Below are positions 44,496-53,613 of a stretch of DNA of 64,000 bases, one piece after another. The position numbers and the translations under genes are program-made. The notes under the pieces were generated by a model. The model was not told the origin of the DNA and did no database searches. It saw nothing but the letters and a program-made list of their open reading frames with translations. Each line of letters begins with the position of its first letter. The first letter of the stretch is position 1. Source of the stretch: Rhodobacter sp. (GTDB taxonomy: Bacteria; Pseudomonadota; Alphaproteobacteria; Rhodobacterales; Rhodobacteraceae); assembly GCA_020637555.1 (NCBI GenBank), contig JACKKF010000006.1, positions 1 to 64,000 of the forward strand. Direction: 5' to 3'.

Positions 44496-45875
44496 ATGGA
44501 CGGGCAGGGGTTCGTGCAGGATCTGCAGGGCTATTTTCAGCAGGGCTGGCAGATTGCTCTGGACTGGCTCGGGTCCCCGGCGGCTTGGTCGCAGTTCGGG
44601 CTTCTGCTGGCCGCCTATGTCGCGGCGCGCGTGATCGCGGCGCGCGGCGTCCCTGTCGTGACCCGCCTGCTGACCCCGCCCGAGGACAGGACCGGCCCGA
44701 TCGCGCGCCTGCGTCGATTTGTCCTGCTGTTCGTGCCGCTGGCCATGCCGTTGATGGCATGGGCCTTTACGCTGACCGGCGAGGCGCTGGTGCGCGCGGC
44801 CTTTGGCACGGGCGTGGTCATCGCCTTTGGCAAGAACCTGTTCCTGTTTCTGGCCGCCCGGGCGGCGGTGCGTGACATTGTCAGTGACGGCTTCCTGCGG
44901 TTCCTGGGGCGGTTCGTTCTGTTGCCGATCCTGCTGCTGAACCTTGTGGGGCTGCTGGACCCCGTCAGCGACTATCTGAACAATGCCACCATCGACCTGG
45001 GGAACATCCGTTTCTCGGCGATGGCCCTGGTGCGGGGCGTCATCTCGGGCGCGCTGCTGTTCTGGATGGGGCGCTGGTCCAACGGCCAGTCCGAGGATTT
45101 CATCAAGGCGCGCGACGAACTGCGCCCGGCGACCCGCGAATTGGCCATCAAGGCCAGCCAGATCGCCATTTTCGGTGCGGCGTTTCTGCTGCTCATGTCG
45201 ATCATGGGCATCGATCTGACCGCGGTCGCCGTTCTGGGCGGTGCGCTGGGTGTCGGGATCGGGCTGGGCCTGCAGCAGATCGCCGCGAACTTCGTTTCGG
45301 GCGTCATCCTGTTGCTGGAGGGGCAGACCACGGTCGGCGATTTCGTCGTGCTGGACAACGGCGAGGAAGGCACCATCGTCAAGATGACCGCCCGCGCCGC
45401 CATCCTGGAAACCGTCGATGGCCGCTGGATCGTGGTTCCGAACGAGGATTTCATCACCTCGCGCGTGGTCAATCTGTCTGACGCCGGCAAGGCGCATCGC
45501 TACGAGGCCGCGTTCAGTGTCAGCTATGACACCGACATCAACCGCGTGCCGGCGCTGATCGAGAAGGCGGTGGGCGATCTGGACTTCGTGCTGGATGGCG
45601 ACGAGCGTGCGGTCGAATGCGAGCTCAAGGCCTTTGCGGACAGCGGGGTCGAGTTCAGTGTGGAATACTGGGTCGAAGGGATCGAGGATGTGACCGGCAA
45701 ATATCAGTCGGTTGTCCTGTTCGCGATCTGGAACGCGCTGAAGGCGGCCAGCGTCGAGATTCCCTATCCGCAGCGTGTGGTTCACCATCGCGGATTGCCA
45801 TCGGGTCAGGGCCCTGCGCCCGAGGGTCTTGCCGTGCCGCCGGGCGGACTTGCCGCCACCCCCACGGATCGCTAG
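44496..45875 (+). CDS. MscS-family mechanosensitive ion channel
   Basis: A 459-residue inner-membrane channel with an extra N-terminal group of membrane segments before the MscS core. The pore helix has the Gly/Ala pattern of MscS (VAVLGGALGVGIGLGLQQIA, then NFVSGVILL). It is followed by the beta domain (EGQTTVGDFVVLDNGEEGTI and RWIVVPNEDFITSRVVN) and an alpha/beta C-terminal domain. Such channels release solutes when cells swell, though long forms may have other roles. The tail is Pro/Gly-rich. The next gene starts 34 bases later. Confidence 0.88.
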   Translation: MDGQGFVQDLQGYFQQGWQIALDWLGSPAAWSQFGLLLAAYVAARVIAARGVPVVTRLLTPPEDRTGPIARLRRFVLLFVPLAMPLMAWAFTLTGEALVRAAFGTGVVIAFGKNLFLFLAARAAVRDIVSDGFLRFLGRFVLLPILLLNLVGLLDPVSDYLNNATIDLGNIRFSAMALVRGVISGALLFWMGRWSNGQSEDFIKARDELRPATRELAIKASQIAIFGAAFLLLMSIMGIDLTAVAVLGGALGVGIGLGLQQIAANFVSGVILLLEGQTTVGDFVVLDNGEEGTIVKMTARAAILETVDGRWIVVPNEDFITSRVVNLSDAGKAHRYEAAFSVSYDTDINRVPALIEKAVGDLDFVLDGDERAVECELKAFADSGVEFSVEYWVEGIEDVTGKYQSVVLFAIWNALKAASVEIPYPQRVVHHRGLPSGQGPAPEGLAVPPGGLAATPTDR

Positions 45876-45909
45876 AATCGTTTGCGATACCATCGACGGA
45901 TCTTCCCCC

Positions 45910-46899
45910 ATGCCTGCTGCCTCTGACCGGGAACCGGCGCGCCTGCCGTCCGGGCCGACCGGCCCGCTCATGGCGCTGGCCGCCTTTGGGTTCTATGCCA
46001 CCCATGACGTGCTGATCCGCATCCTGGGAGAGACCTACAGCGTCTTTCAGATCATGTTCTACATGGGGCTGTTGAGCTTCCCCATGCTGGTGGTGATCCT
46101 GATCCGCGATCCGCACCCGGGAACGCTGCGCGCGGTGCATCCGTGGATGATGGTGGTGCGGACCGTGTCGATGGTCGTTTCGGCGGGGGGCGCATTCTAT
46201 GCCTTTACCGTTCTGCCGCTGGCGCAGGTCTATGCGGTGCTCTTCGCGTCGCCCCTGCTGGTGACGCTGCTGGCCATTCCGATGCTGGGCGAGCGGGTCG
46301 GCCTGCATCGCGGTCTGGCGGTCGTGGTGGGTCTGCTGGGGGTGATGGTGGTGCTGCGTCCCGGGGCGCAGGCGATCACGCTGGGCCACCTGTCAGCCCT
46401 GACGGCGGCGGCGGCGGCGGCGCTGTCGGGCGTCATCTCGCGCAAGATCGGCCGCGACGAGCGCAGCGCGGTCATGCTGCTGTATCCCATGATGGCCAAT
46501 GTGGTGATCATGGCGGCGATCCTGCCGGCGGTCTATGTGCCGATGGAACTGGCGCATCTGGCGGTGGTGGGCGTGATCGCGCTGCTGGCGCTGTTCGCGA
46601 TGACACTGACCATTGGCGCCTACCGGCGGGCCGAGGCCGCGCTGGTCGCACCGATGCAGTATTCGCAGATCCTGTGGGCCTCGGTCTATGGCGCGCTGTT
46701 GTTTGACGAAACCCCCGATCGCTGGACCGTGGCGGGGGCGGCGCTGATCGTGGGCTCGGGGCTGTATATCGTGTTTCGCGAATCGCGCCGGAACGTCTCG
46801 GCGAATCGTCCGGTCCTGCGCACCCGTCTGCGCACGGAAACCGTTGCCGCCCCGCGCCCGGTCCTGCCGGAAGAGCCTGCATTCGATCGCGCTGATTGA
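45910..46899 (+). CDS. EamA/DMT-family transporter
   Basis: A 329-residue protein with ten predicted membrane segments in two EamA repeats (the first near GFYATHDVLIRILGETYSVF, the second near LSGVISRKIGRDERSAVML). It belongs to the drug/metabolite exporter superfamily; the substrate is unknown. The polar C-terminal 45 residues are rich in Arg and Pro. The ATG at 45910 begins a normal polar lead into the first segment; an in-frame extension upstream would overlap the channel gene. It is probably cotranscribed with the channel. Confidence 0.85.
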   Translation: MPAASDREPARLPSGPTGPLMALAAFGFYATHDVLIRILGETYSVFQIMFYMGLLSFPMLVVILIRDPHPGTLRAVHPWMMVVRTVSMVVSAGGAFYAFTVLPLAQVYAVLFASPLLVTLLAIPMLGERVGLHRGLAVVVGLLGVMVVLRPGAQAITLGHLSALTAAAAAALSGVISRKIGRDERSAVMLLYPMMANVVIMAAILPAVYVPMELAHLAVVGVIALLALFAMTLTIGAYRRAEAALVAPMQYSQILWASVYGALLFDETPDRWTVAGAALIVGSGLYIVFRESRRNVSANRPVLRTRLRTETVAAPRPVLPEEPAFDRAD

Positions 46900-46953
46900 G
46901 CGCGATAGCCCCTTGCAAACCCGTCCGTGGCGGGGTAATCCCGCGCCCACGGT

Positions 46954-47030
46954 CGGAGTGTAGCTCAGCCTGGTAGAGCACTGTCTTCGGGAGGCAGGGG
47001 CCGGAGGTTCGAATCCTCTCACTCCGACCA
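46954..47030 (+). tRNA. tRNA-Pro (anticodon CGG)
   Basis: A 77-base cloverleaf. The acceptor stem pairs CGGAGTG with CACTCCG, followed by A and an encoded CCA. The D arm includes AGCTCAGCCTGGTAGAGC. The anticodon stem CTGTC/GGCAG encloses the loop TTCGGGA with CGG at 46988-46990, which reads CCG proline codons. The T arm has GGTTCGAATCC. C at position 1 is typical of bacterial tRNA-Pro. Confidence 0.95.
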
Positions 47031-47451
47031 GTATATTTTCCAGTTTCGCTGCATTGCAGCATGTTTCAGTATCTGTATGTGCGTGGTTGCCGGAATGCAG
47101 CCTCGGGCTTGGTCCCGATTGTTTGATTCCGGCCAATGGGTTTCGGAAATTGTTCAGGAATTCGGCAGTCTTGAGCGTGACAGCCCGCCAGATTCTCAGT
47201 TTTCCTCCAGAAATTGAGTTCATGGTCGGATTTTGTCGCCAAAGTTGTGGATCCGCCCGGAACCTGTTAGCCATTGTTCATCAGATGTCGTTACTGCTTG
47301 CGGCGAGGCCTGCGCTGGCCGGGGGCGAGACATCGATCTTGCCAAGTCCAGCGCCCGCCAGCGGACCGTGGCGCGGGTCCGGGATGAAGAAAGCGTGCGG
47401 TTTGCGCTCCGCGCGGGTCCGCTCAGGGCCGCAGACCTGAGAGGGGTGGAC
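47031..47451. other. 421-base gap, AT-richer at its start, with no recognised gene
   Basis: The stretch between the tRNA and galE has no convincing gene. The first 220 or so bases are visibly AT-richer than the surroundings and include a 13-base palindrome, GCTGCATTGCAGC, at 47048-47060. In-frame sequence upstream of galE (to 47233) is rich in Arg and Ser and unlike any epimerase, so it is probably untranslated leader. No direct repeat of the tRNA 3' end was found by eye within the following genes. Confidence 0.5.
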
Positions 47452-48495
47452 ATGACGCGAAGCGTTCTGGTGACGGGCGGGGCGGGCTATATCGGGTCGC
47501 ATGCCTGCAAGGCGCTGGTGGCGGCGGGCTATCGGCCTGTCACCTTCGACAACCTGTCGACCGGCTGGGCGCAAGCGGTGAAATACGGCCCCTTCGTGCA
47601 GGGCGACCTGCTGGACCGGGACGCGCTGGATGCGGCCTTTGCCGCGCACCAGCCTGTCGCGGTCATGCATTTCGCCGCCTTCAGCCAGGTTGGCGAGGCG
47701 ATGTCGAACCCCGGAAAATACTGGCGCAACAACGTGTTGGGGTCTCTCACCCTGATCGAGGCCGCGGTTGCCGCCGGGTGCCTGGACCTGGTGTTTTCCT
47801 CGACCTGTGCGACCTATGGCGAACAGGACGGCGTGGTTCTGGACGAGAGCTCGCGCCAGGAACCGATCAACGCCTATGGCTCGTCGAAGCGCGCGGTCGA
47901 GGAAATCCTGCGCGATTTCGGCGCCTCGGCGGGGCTGCGGCATGTGATTTTCCGCTATTTCAACGTCGCCGGCGCCGACCCCGAGGGCGAGGTCGGCGAA
48001 TGCCACCGGCCCGAGACCCATCTCATCCCGGTGATGCTGGAGGCGATCGACGGCCAGCGCCCGGAACTGGTGATCCACGGCACCGACTATCCCACGCCCG
48101 ACGGCACCTGCATTCGCGACTATGTGCATGTCATGGACCTGGCGCAGGCGCATGTGCTGGGCCTGGAGTGGCTGCTGGCGGGCAAGGAAAGCCGGGTCTT
48201 CAACCTGGGCACGGGCGCGGGGTTCACCGTGAACGAGGTGATCGGCCACGCCCGCGCCGCGACCGGCCACAAGGTGCCGCACCGGTTCGGCCCCCGCCGC
48301 GGCGGTGACGCCGCCTGCCTGGTCTCGGGCAGCAAGCGCGCCCTCGACGAGCTGGGCTGGCAGCCGATGCGGTCCTCGCTGAAACTGATGATCGCCGACG
48401 CCTGGAAATGGCACAAGACCGGCGGCTACGACAGCCCACCGTCCGTGGTGCAGCCTGCCCCCGACGCAAAGACCACGCAACCGATTGATGCCTGA
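47452..48495 (+). CDS. galE: UDP-glucose 4-epimerase
   Basis: A 347-residue short-chain dehydrogenase-fold epimerase that interconverts UDP-glucose and UDP-galactose. The NAD-binding GGAGYIGSHACKAL sits at the N-terminus. The catalytic Ser/Thr lies in SSTCATYGEQ and the Tyr-x3-Lys pair in NAYGSSKRAVEE. The C-terminal DGTCIRDYVHVMDLAQAH and FNLGTGAGFTVNEV match bacterial GalE. The last 30 residues are an extra Pro-rich tail. It is the first gene of the polysaccharide island. Confidence 0.92.
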   Translation: MTRSVLVTGGAGYIGSHACKALVAAGYRPVTFDNLSTGWAQAVKYGPFVQGDLLDRDALDAAFAAHQPVAVMHFAAFSQVGEAMSNPGKYWRNNVLGSLTLIEAAVAAGCLDLVFSSTCATYGEQDGVVLDESSRQEPINAYGSSKRAVEEILRDFGASAGLRHVIFRYFNVAGADPEGEVGECHRPETHLIPVMLEAIDGQRPELVIHGTDYPTPDGTCIRDYVHVMDLAQAHVLGLEWLLAGKESRVFNLGTGAGFTVNEVIGHARAATGHKVPHRFGPRRGGDAACLVSGSKRALDELGWQPMRSSLKLMIADAWKWHKTGGYDSPPSVVQPAPDAKTTQPIDA

Positions 48496-48518
48496 TTTGA
48501 TTTCTGGAGATTTTCGAG

Positions 48519-49946
48519 ATGTCTGAAACCTGGACCCCCGTCCTTCTGTGCCACGCCAGCGACAGCGCCGCGATGAAGGACCTGTCCCCGGTTGCGCGGG
48601 TGGTGAGCGTCGATATCGCGGGCGACGACATGACCTTTGCGGCCGTGGCATCGAAAGGGAGCCGCGGCACGCCGGTGTCCGAGGTCGAGGTTTTCCGCGA
48701 TGCGCTGGGCTATGTCGCGTCGGGCGCGTCGGGCGAGGCGGCCCATGGCGCCTTTGCCACGCTTTGGGAACGCCGGTTCGGTGCCGGAACCGCGCCTGCC
48801 CTTTATCCGCTGCGCAATGAGCCGGTGCTGTCGGTTTACGGCGCCATCCTCTCGGGCAAGATGCACGACATCCAGAAACGCAACACCCGCCTGATGCGCG
48901 AGATCGGCCTGATGCGCGCGACCCACGACCAGACCCAGGCGGCGTTTCAACGGCTTGAATCGTTTTTCTACGCGAACAACCGTGGCGAGCGCATTCCGGC
49001 GATGACCCTGTCCGTGCAGCGCGGCACACGCCCGATGGTTCTGGAGGACGGACAGGACATCGAACAGCGTCTTCCGGTTGACAGCAGCGGGCTGTGCGAT
49101 GTCGCGATCTCGATCGCGCGCAGGCCGCGCAGCGGATCCGGCATGCTGATCGCGACCCTGACGTTGCAAGACAGTGGCGACACCGTGGGCGCCTGGGAGG
49201 TCAAGGCCGATGACATCGACGCAGGCTGGCTGCGCCTGTGCCTGGATCGTGCCCTGCCGGCGGAACCGCAAACCGCCGTGCTGCGCCTGACCTGGCAGGG
49301 CGAGGGCACGCTGGCGCTGAACGCGTCGTTCTTTCATCCCGATCCGCGGTTCATGCCGTTGCCGGATTCCCCGCTGCTGGCGATGCAGTTGTGGAAATAC
49401 ATCCCCGAAGCCCGGGCGATGATGCCGGCCGACGGGATTGTCAGCGGCACGCCGCGCGCCATCGAACGCTGGAACATCGGCGCGCGCCACTTCAAGGCCG
49501 CGGTGCCGCTGGATGGCGCCCTGACCGAGACGGTCGGATACTCCGAGGCGTTCGGCGGTCTGATGGTGCGACCGACCGCCGCCACGCCGACCGTCGCGCG
49601 GCTGGACCGCGCGGCGCGTGCGGGCGTCCGGCATCTGTTTGGCGGGATCAAGATCGAACAGGGGTCGGGCCCCGAGGTCGCGTTCGCCTATGCCCTGCAT
49701 CCCACCCGGGCGCGCGCTTCCGGGCTCAATCGTGTGCCGGCCTTTGCCGAGGGCATGGTGTCGGAATGGCATGTGCTGCCACCCAACGAATGGTCTGAAC
49801 TGCATCTGCCGCTGACCGCGCCGCTGGCCGAGGACCACGACCTGTTCGTGATGACCCGGCTGGCCGACGGGTCCCATGCCGACCTGCCGCCCGAGGCCTG
49901 CTTCTTCAACATCGTCGCGCAGGCCGGCACCGGAGAGGACGCATGA
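48519..49946 (+). CDS. Hypothetical protein of the polysaccharide island (possibly DUF6212-like)
   Basis: A 475-residue protein with no signal peptide or membrane segment. Residues 110-155 (GKMHDIQKRNTRLMREIGLM, then RATHDQTQAAFQRLESFF) are a likely coiled coil. The following 300 residues look beta-rich, with repeated domain-like stretches (about 170-260 and 310-470) that may bind carbohydrate or be jelly-roll folds. I recall similar proteins under DUF6212 but am not sure. Its stop overlaps the glycosyltransferase start (ATGA), so a direct role in the same glycan pathway is likely. Confidence 0.65.
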   Translation: MSETWTPVLLCHASDSAAMKDLSPVARVVSVDIAGDDMTFAAVASKGSRGTPVSEVEVFRDALGYVASGASGEAAHGAFATLWERRFGAGTAPALYPLRNEPVLSVYGAILSGKMHDIQKRNTRLMREIGLMRATHDQTQAAFQRLESFFYANNRGERIPAMTLSVQRGTRPMVLEDGQDIEQRLPVDSSGLCDVAISIARRPRSGSGMLIATLTLQDSGDTVGAWEVKADDIDAGWLRLCLDRALPAEPQTAVLRLTWQGEGTLALNASFFHPDPRFMPLPDSPLLAMQLWKYIPEARAMMPADGIVSGTPRAIERWNIGARHFKAAVPLDGALTETVGYSEAFGGLMVRPTAATPTVARLDRAARAGVRHLFGGIKIEQGSGPEVAFAYALHPTRARASGLNRVPAFAEGMVSEWHVLPPNEWSELHLPLTAPLAEDHDLFVMTRLADGSHADLPPEACFFNIVAQAGTGEDA

Positions 49947-52573
49947 GCACCCGGACGGTCCAGTCCCGCGAGATCAAGACCGCCACGCCCCCCCGGGTTG
50001 CCGTGGTCGTGCCGATCTTTCGCCATTCCGCCCTGCTTTCGGAAGCGATCGAAAGCGTGCTGGCGCAGCAGGCAGACTTTGCGATCCGGCTGATCCTGGT
50101 CAATGACGGCTGCCCGCATGTCGAAACCGACGCGGTCTGCCGGGACTATGCCGCCAGCTATCCCGACCGGATCGTCTATCTGCGCAAACCGAACGGTGGG
50201 CTGAGCGACGCGCGCAATTTCGGCATTCGTCACGTCCTGGCGCATGAACCCAGCGTCGAGGCCGTCTATCTGCTGGATGCCGACAATCGTATCCGTCCGC
50301 AGTCGATGGCGCGCGCCTTTGCCGCCCTTCAGGCCGACCCGGCGCTGGGCTGGATCTATCCGAACATCGACATGTTCGGTCTGCAATCGGCGCATGATTA
50401 CGGCGGCCCCTATTCCCGCCTGCTTCACAGCACCATGAACACCTGCGAGGCCGGCAGTCTCATCAGCCGCAAGGTGTTCGAGGCCGGAGTTCTGTTCGAC
50501 ACCAATTTCAAGCAGGGGTTCGAGGACTGGGAGTTCTTCCTGTCCGCGGCCTCGGCCGGTTTTGTCGGTGCCAACCTGGAAGAGTTCGGCTTTCAGTATC
50601 GCAAACGCCCGGAAAGCATGCTGGCCGATTCCGAGCGCGAGGGCGCCGGAATCCGTGCCGCCATGCAGCAAAAGCACAAGACGCTGTTCCAGCCCAAGAC
50701 CTTGATCGAATTCGAGCAGAAGGAAACGCCGCGCTACGCCATCCTTTTGTCCGACCGCAACGAAATCCGCCTGACCACCGATCCTCGGGGCGAGACCGAG
50801 GTTCTGACCCAGGCCGAATATGAGCGTCGGCTCTGGTTGTCCCAGGCCAACCCCTCGCGCTATGGCGTCGCGCCCTGGCTGATCGTGACCAGCAGCGGCT
50901 TTCTGGCGCAACTCGAGGCCGCCGGTCTGACGCATTTCGCGTTCTGGCGGCTGGAACATGTCACCGACGAGGCCGGTATCGGTGTCTGCGCGCTCGAGGT
51001 GCGCGACGAGGACCGCATCGGGGTCCGGGTCGACAAGGCCTCGGGGGGCAACCATCTGGACGCCAGCGCGATCATGATCCGGCCCCGGTTGTTGAGCGAG
51101 GTGTTGCGTGACAGCGGGTCGGCCTGGGTGGACAGCCTGTGGACGACAATGCCGATGCCCGACATTCGCCGCCTGACGCTGTCGGTTCCGGCCGACCGTA
51201 TCCTGCCGGATGAACACGGCGCGCGCGGTGCCGTGCTGGATTTCCTGTCCTTCATCCATCGTCTGCGCGCCTCGCGGTGGCGTGACGGTGCGATGCAGGC
51301 GGTGGAATGGCGCACCGGGGACCTGAAGATCCGTGCCGAACCCTATCGGGTGATCCGGCAACGGCTGAACGGGGCGGTGGCCTATCCGCGCATTCGCGAT
51401 GGCAAGCCGCATGTCGGCCTGACAATTCCGATCGTCGAGTTCGGCGGCGTCGAAAAGGTCGCGCTGAACGTTGCGCGGGTGCTCAAGGCGCAGGGCTTCG
51501 GCGTTCATCTGTTCGTTCTGCTGGCCGAGGACGCGGCGATCTCGCGCGAGTGGGCCGCAGTCACCGACAGTGTCAACTTCCTGTCCGGGACCGGGTTCGC
51601 CCCCTGGGGCGGTGGCGAACAGGCCTATTTCGGCACCGAGATTCCGCGCTGGGCCCAGCACGGGAACCACGCGCCCGCCCTGGGCGCACTGTACTGGCTG
51701 GATTCGGTGATCGATTTCCACGGTGGCGCGCTGGTCGCCGTCATGGGCAAATTGAAGCGCCTGGGCGTGCGCACCGTATCGTCCCTGCATCTGAGCGACA
51801 TGTCGCCGGTGCAGCGCCCCGTCGGCAATACCTATCTGGCGATGGCCCATGAACATGCCTTTGATGTCTTTGCACCCTGTTCGCTGCAACTGGCGGACTG
51901 GCTGCACGGGATGGGGGTGCCGCAGGAAAAGATCGTGCCGCTGGTGAACGCGCCGGCGTTCCCGATCTCGGCCGCGGATCTGGAGGCCTGTCTGACCGCA
52001 CGGCGCGCGCGTGACGACACCGCCCCCTTGCGGGTGTTGTTCCTGGGGCGTCTGGACCCGCAAAAGGGGCTGGACCGCCTTACGGTCGTGGTGGCCGAGA
52101 CCGAGACACTGAATCTGACCTGGCGGATCGTCGGCAAGGCGGTTCTGGCCGATGCCAAGCGGCCCTTGTCGCCGGTCTTGCAAAAACGTCTGGAACCGGC
52201 CTTGAGCACCGCCGAAGAGCTGGTCGATGCCTATGCCTGGGCCGATGTCGTGGTGCTGCTGTCCGAGTTCGAGGGCCTGCCCCTGACGATCCTCGAGGCG
52301 ATGCGTCAGGGGGTTGTCGTGGTGGCGACCGACGTTGGTGCGGTTTCCGAGGCAGTGCGCGACAATGAAAACGGCATCCTGTTGCCGCTGGCGGATGCCA
52401 ATGCATCCTGTGTGCGTGCCCTCAGGACCCTGGCCGCCGACCGCGCCACCCTGCGGCGTCTGTCCGAGCAGGCCGTGGCGGATTCCGCGCTGCGGGACTG
52501 GGAACACAGCGCCGAGGGTCTTGTGTCATTCCTGAATGCCGCGCATACCAGCACTGGACTGGTAAAAGGCTAA
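49943..52573 (+). CDS. Bifunctional glycosyltransferase, GT2-type plus GT4-type domains
   Basis: An 876-residue fusion of two different transferase folds. Residues about 14-270 are a GT-A (GT2) domain: VAVVVPIFRHSALLSEAIES, the NDG of LILVNDGCPH and the metal-binding LLDADNR in place of DxD. Residues about 490-870 are a GT-B (GT4) domain: IVEFGGVEKVALNVARVL, VLFLGRLDPQKGLDRL and the C-terminal EFEGLPLTILEAM glutamates. The middle part is not assigned. It probably adds two sugars in turn to a growing surface glycan. Acceptor and donors are unknown. The sulfotransferase gene starts 4 bases after the stop. Confidence 0.85.
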   Translation: MSTRTVQSREIKTATPPRVAVVVPIFRHSALLSEAIESVLAQQADFAIRLILVNDGCPHVETDAVCRDYAASYPDRIVYLRKPNGGLSDARNFGIRHVLAHEPSVEAVYLLDADNRIRPQSMARAFAALQADPALGWIYPNIDMFGLQSAHDYGGPYSRLLHSTMNTCEAGSLISRKVFEAGVLFDTNFKQGFEDWEFFLSAASAGFVGANLEEFGFQYRKRPESMLADSEREGAGIRAAMQQKHKTLFQPKTLIEFEQKETPRYAILLSDRNEIRLTTDPRGETEVLTQAEYERRLWLSQANPSRYGVAPWLIVTSSGFLAQLEAAGLTHFAFWRLEHVTDEAGIGVCALEVRDEDRIGVRVDKASGGNHLDASAIMIRPRLLSEVLRDSGSAWVDSLWTTMPMPDIRRLTLSVPADRILPDEHGARGAVLDFLSFIHRLRASRWRDGAMQAVEWRTGDLKIRAEPYRVIRQRLNGAVAYPRIRDGKPHVGLTIPIVEFGGVEKVALNVARVLKAQGFGVHLFVLLAEDAAISREWAAVTDSVNFLSGTGFAPWGGGEQAYFGTEIPRWAQHGNHAPALGALYWLDSVIDFHGGALVAVMGKLKRLGVRTVSSLHLSDMSPVQRPVGNTYLAMAHEHAFDVFAPCSLQLADWLHGMGVPQEKIVPLVNAPAFPISAADLEACLTARRARDDTAPLRVLFLGRLDPQKGLDRLTVVVAETETLNLTWRIVGKAVLADAKRPLSPVLQKRLEPALSTAEELVDAYAWADVVVLLSEFEGLPLTILEAMRQGVVVVATDVGAVSEAVRDNENGILLPLADANASCVRALRTLAADRATLRRLSEQAVADSALRDWEHSAEGLVSFLNAAHTSTGLVKG

Positions 52574-52577
52574 ATTG

Positions 52578-53336
52578 ATGGACGTGTCCGAGTCTGATCG
52601 GCAAAACTATCCGTTCCTGTATCGACCGTCGAAGGGGTATGTTTTCATAGCGACCTACGGTCGGTCGGGGTCGACGTTGCTCATGAAGGTGCTCAACGCC
52701 ATCGATGGCGCCTGCATCCGTGGCGAGCGCGGCAACAGCCTGTCGCCCGTTCTGCGGGCGATTTCGATCATACAGACGGAATCGAATTTCTCGGTGCGCC
52801 GAAACGAGGCCGCCAAGCCCCGTGACGAACGCTCGCCGCATTGGCAGCAGATCATGGGGACGGTGGACGATCCCTGGTATGGCGCCGAGGACGTGGACCC
52901 CGGCCGCTATGCGAAACTGGCGCTGGATGCCTATGTCCGCACCGTGATGATCCCGCCCGAGGAGGTGAGCTTTCTGGGCCTCAAGGAGATTTCCTTCCAC
53001 GAGGTCGGCAGTGCCTTTGAGGCCAACATGGCCTGTCTGCTCGAATGGTTTCCCAACAGCCGGATCATCTTTCTGACCCGCGACATCGCGCAGGTGGCGA
53101 ATTCGGGCTGGTGGCGCGACATGCCCTATGCCGCGGTGGAAAAGCGGCTGCAGGACGCGAATGCGCGGTTCGAGGCCTTTCAGTTCGACCATGCCGATCG
53201 CTGCCTGATGTTCGATTACAGCCAGTTCGCCGAGGGTTACGAGGGCGTGCTGCCACTGTTCGATTTTCTGGGCGTCAGTGTTGCCGAAGATGTCGTGACC
53301 GGCATCCTGTCCAAGAAATTGTCACATCTCCAGTGA
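52578..53336 (+). CDS. Sulfotransferase family protein
   Basis: A 252-residue protein with the two PAPS-binding motifs of sulfotransferases: the 5'-phosphosulfate loop TYGRSGSTLLMKVLN near residue 27 and the 3'-phosphate motif RIIFLTRDIAQVANSGWW near 160. It would transfer sulfate from PAPS to a hydroxyl or amino group, most likely on the glycan made by the neighbouring transferase. The ATG at 52578 is used in preference to a TTG one codon earlier. The terminator-like hairpin after it closes the first half of the polysaccharide island. Confidence 0.82.
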   Translation: MDVSESDRQNYPFLYRPSKGYVFIATYGRSGSTLLMKVLNAIDGACIRGERGNSLSPVLRAISIIQTESNFSVRRNEAAKPRDERSPHWQQIMGTVDDPWYGAEDVDPGRYAKLALDAYVRTVMIPPEEVSFLGLKEISFHEVGSAFEANMACLLEWFPNSRIIFLTRDIAQVANSGWWRDMPYAAVEKRLQDANARFEAFQFDHADRCLMFDYSQFAEGYEGVLPLFDFLGVSVAEDVVTGILSKKLSHLQ

Positions 53337-53354
53337 CGGGGCCGTCCGGGCCCA

Positions 53355-53372
53355 TGCGGCGCGTTCGCCGCA
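53355..53372. terminator. Hairpin between convergent sulfotransferase and phage-like genes
   Basis: A perfect 7-bp stem (TGCGGCG / CGCCGCA) with a 4-base loop, extended on the outside by GGGC and GCCC after a short internal loop. It lies between two convergent stops. Confidence 0.5.
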
Positions 53373-53394
53373 CGAGCCCAGGTCGTGACAGGGT

Positions 53395-53613
53395 TCACTC
53401 GCTGTCAGGGTCCAGAATCCGGCGTGCTTCCGCGCGGCGGGTGCTTACGTCGGCCGGGATCGGTGTGCCGGTTTCCGTCAGACGGGTGACATACCAGTCG
53501 GTCTGCGTCAGATAGGCGCGGGCCTGGGCCTGGGCAACGGCCAGGCGGTTGGCCTCGGCCTCGGCCGCGCGGTCCTGGGCCGAGATCAGGCGAGTCAGAT
53601 CGACAGGGATCAT
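53395..53613 (-). CDS. Phage tail assembly chaperone-like protein
   Basis: A 72-residue protein, mostly helical, ending in ARAYLTQTDWYVTRLTETG, then TPIPADVSTRRAEARRIL. The pattern (L)xxTDWYVxRxxETGxxIPxxVxxxRxxAR is typical of small tail-fibre assembly chaperones found after tail-fibre genes in phages and phage-like elements. It is the last of three minus-strand genes, and its start overlaps the stop of the previous gene by one base (TGATG). Confidence 0.7.
   Translation of the reverse strand: MIPVDLTRLISAQDRAAEAEANRLAVAQAQARAYLTQTDWYVTRLTETGTPIPADVSTRRAEARRILDPDSE

Noticed and set aside
47233..47451. Longer N-terminus of galE
   Set aside because: The added residues are unlike any epimerase, and the GGAGYIGS NAD loop should lie near the N-terminus.
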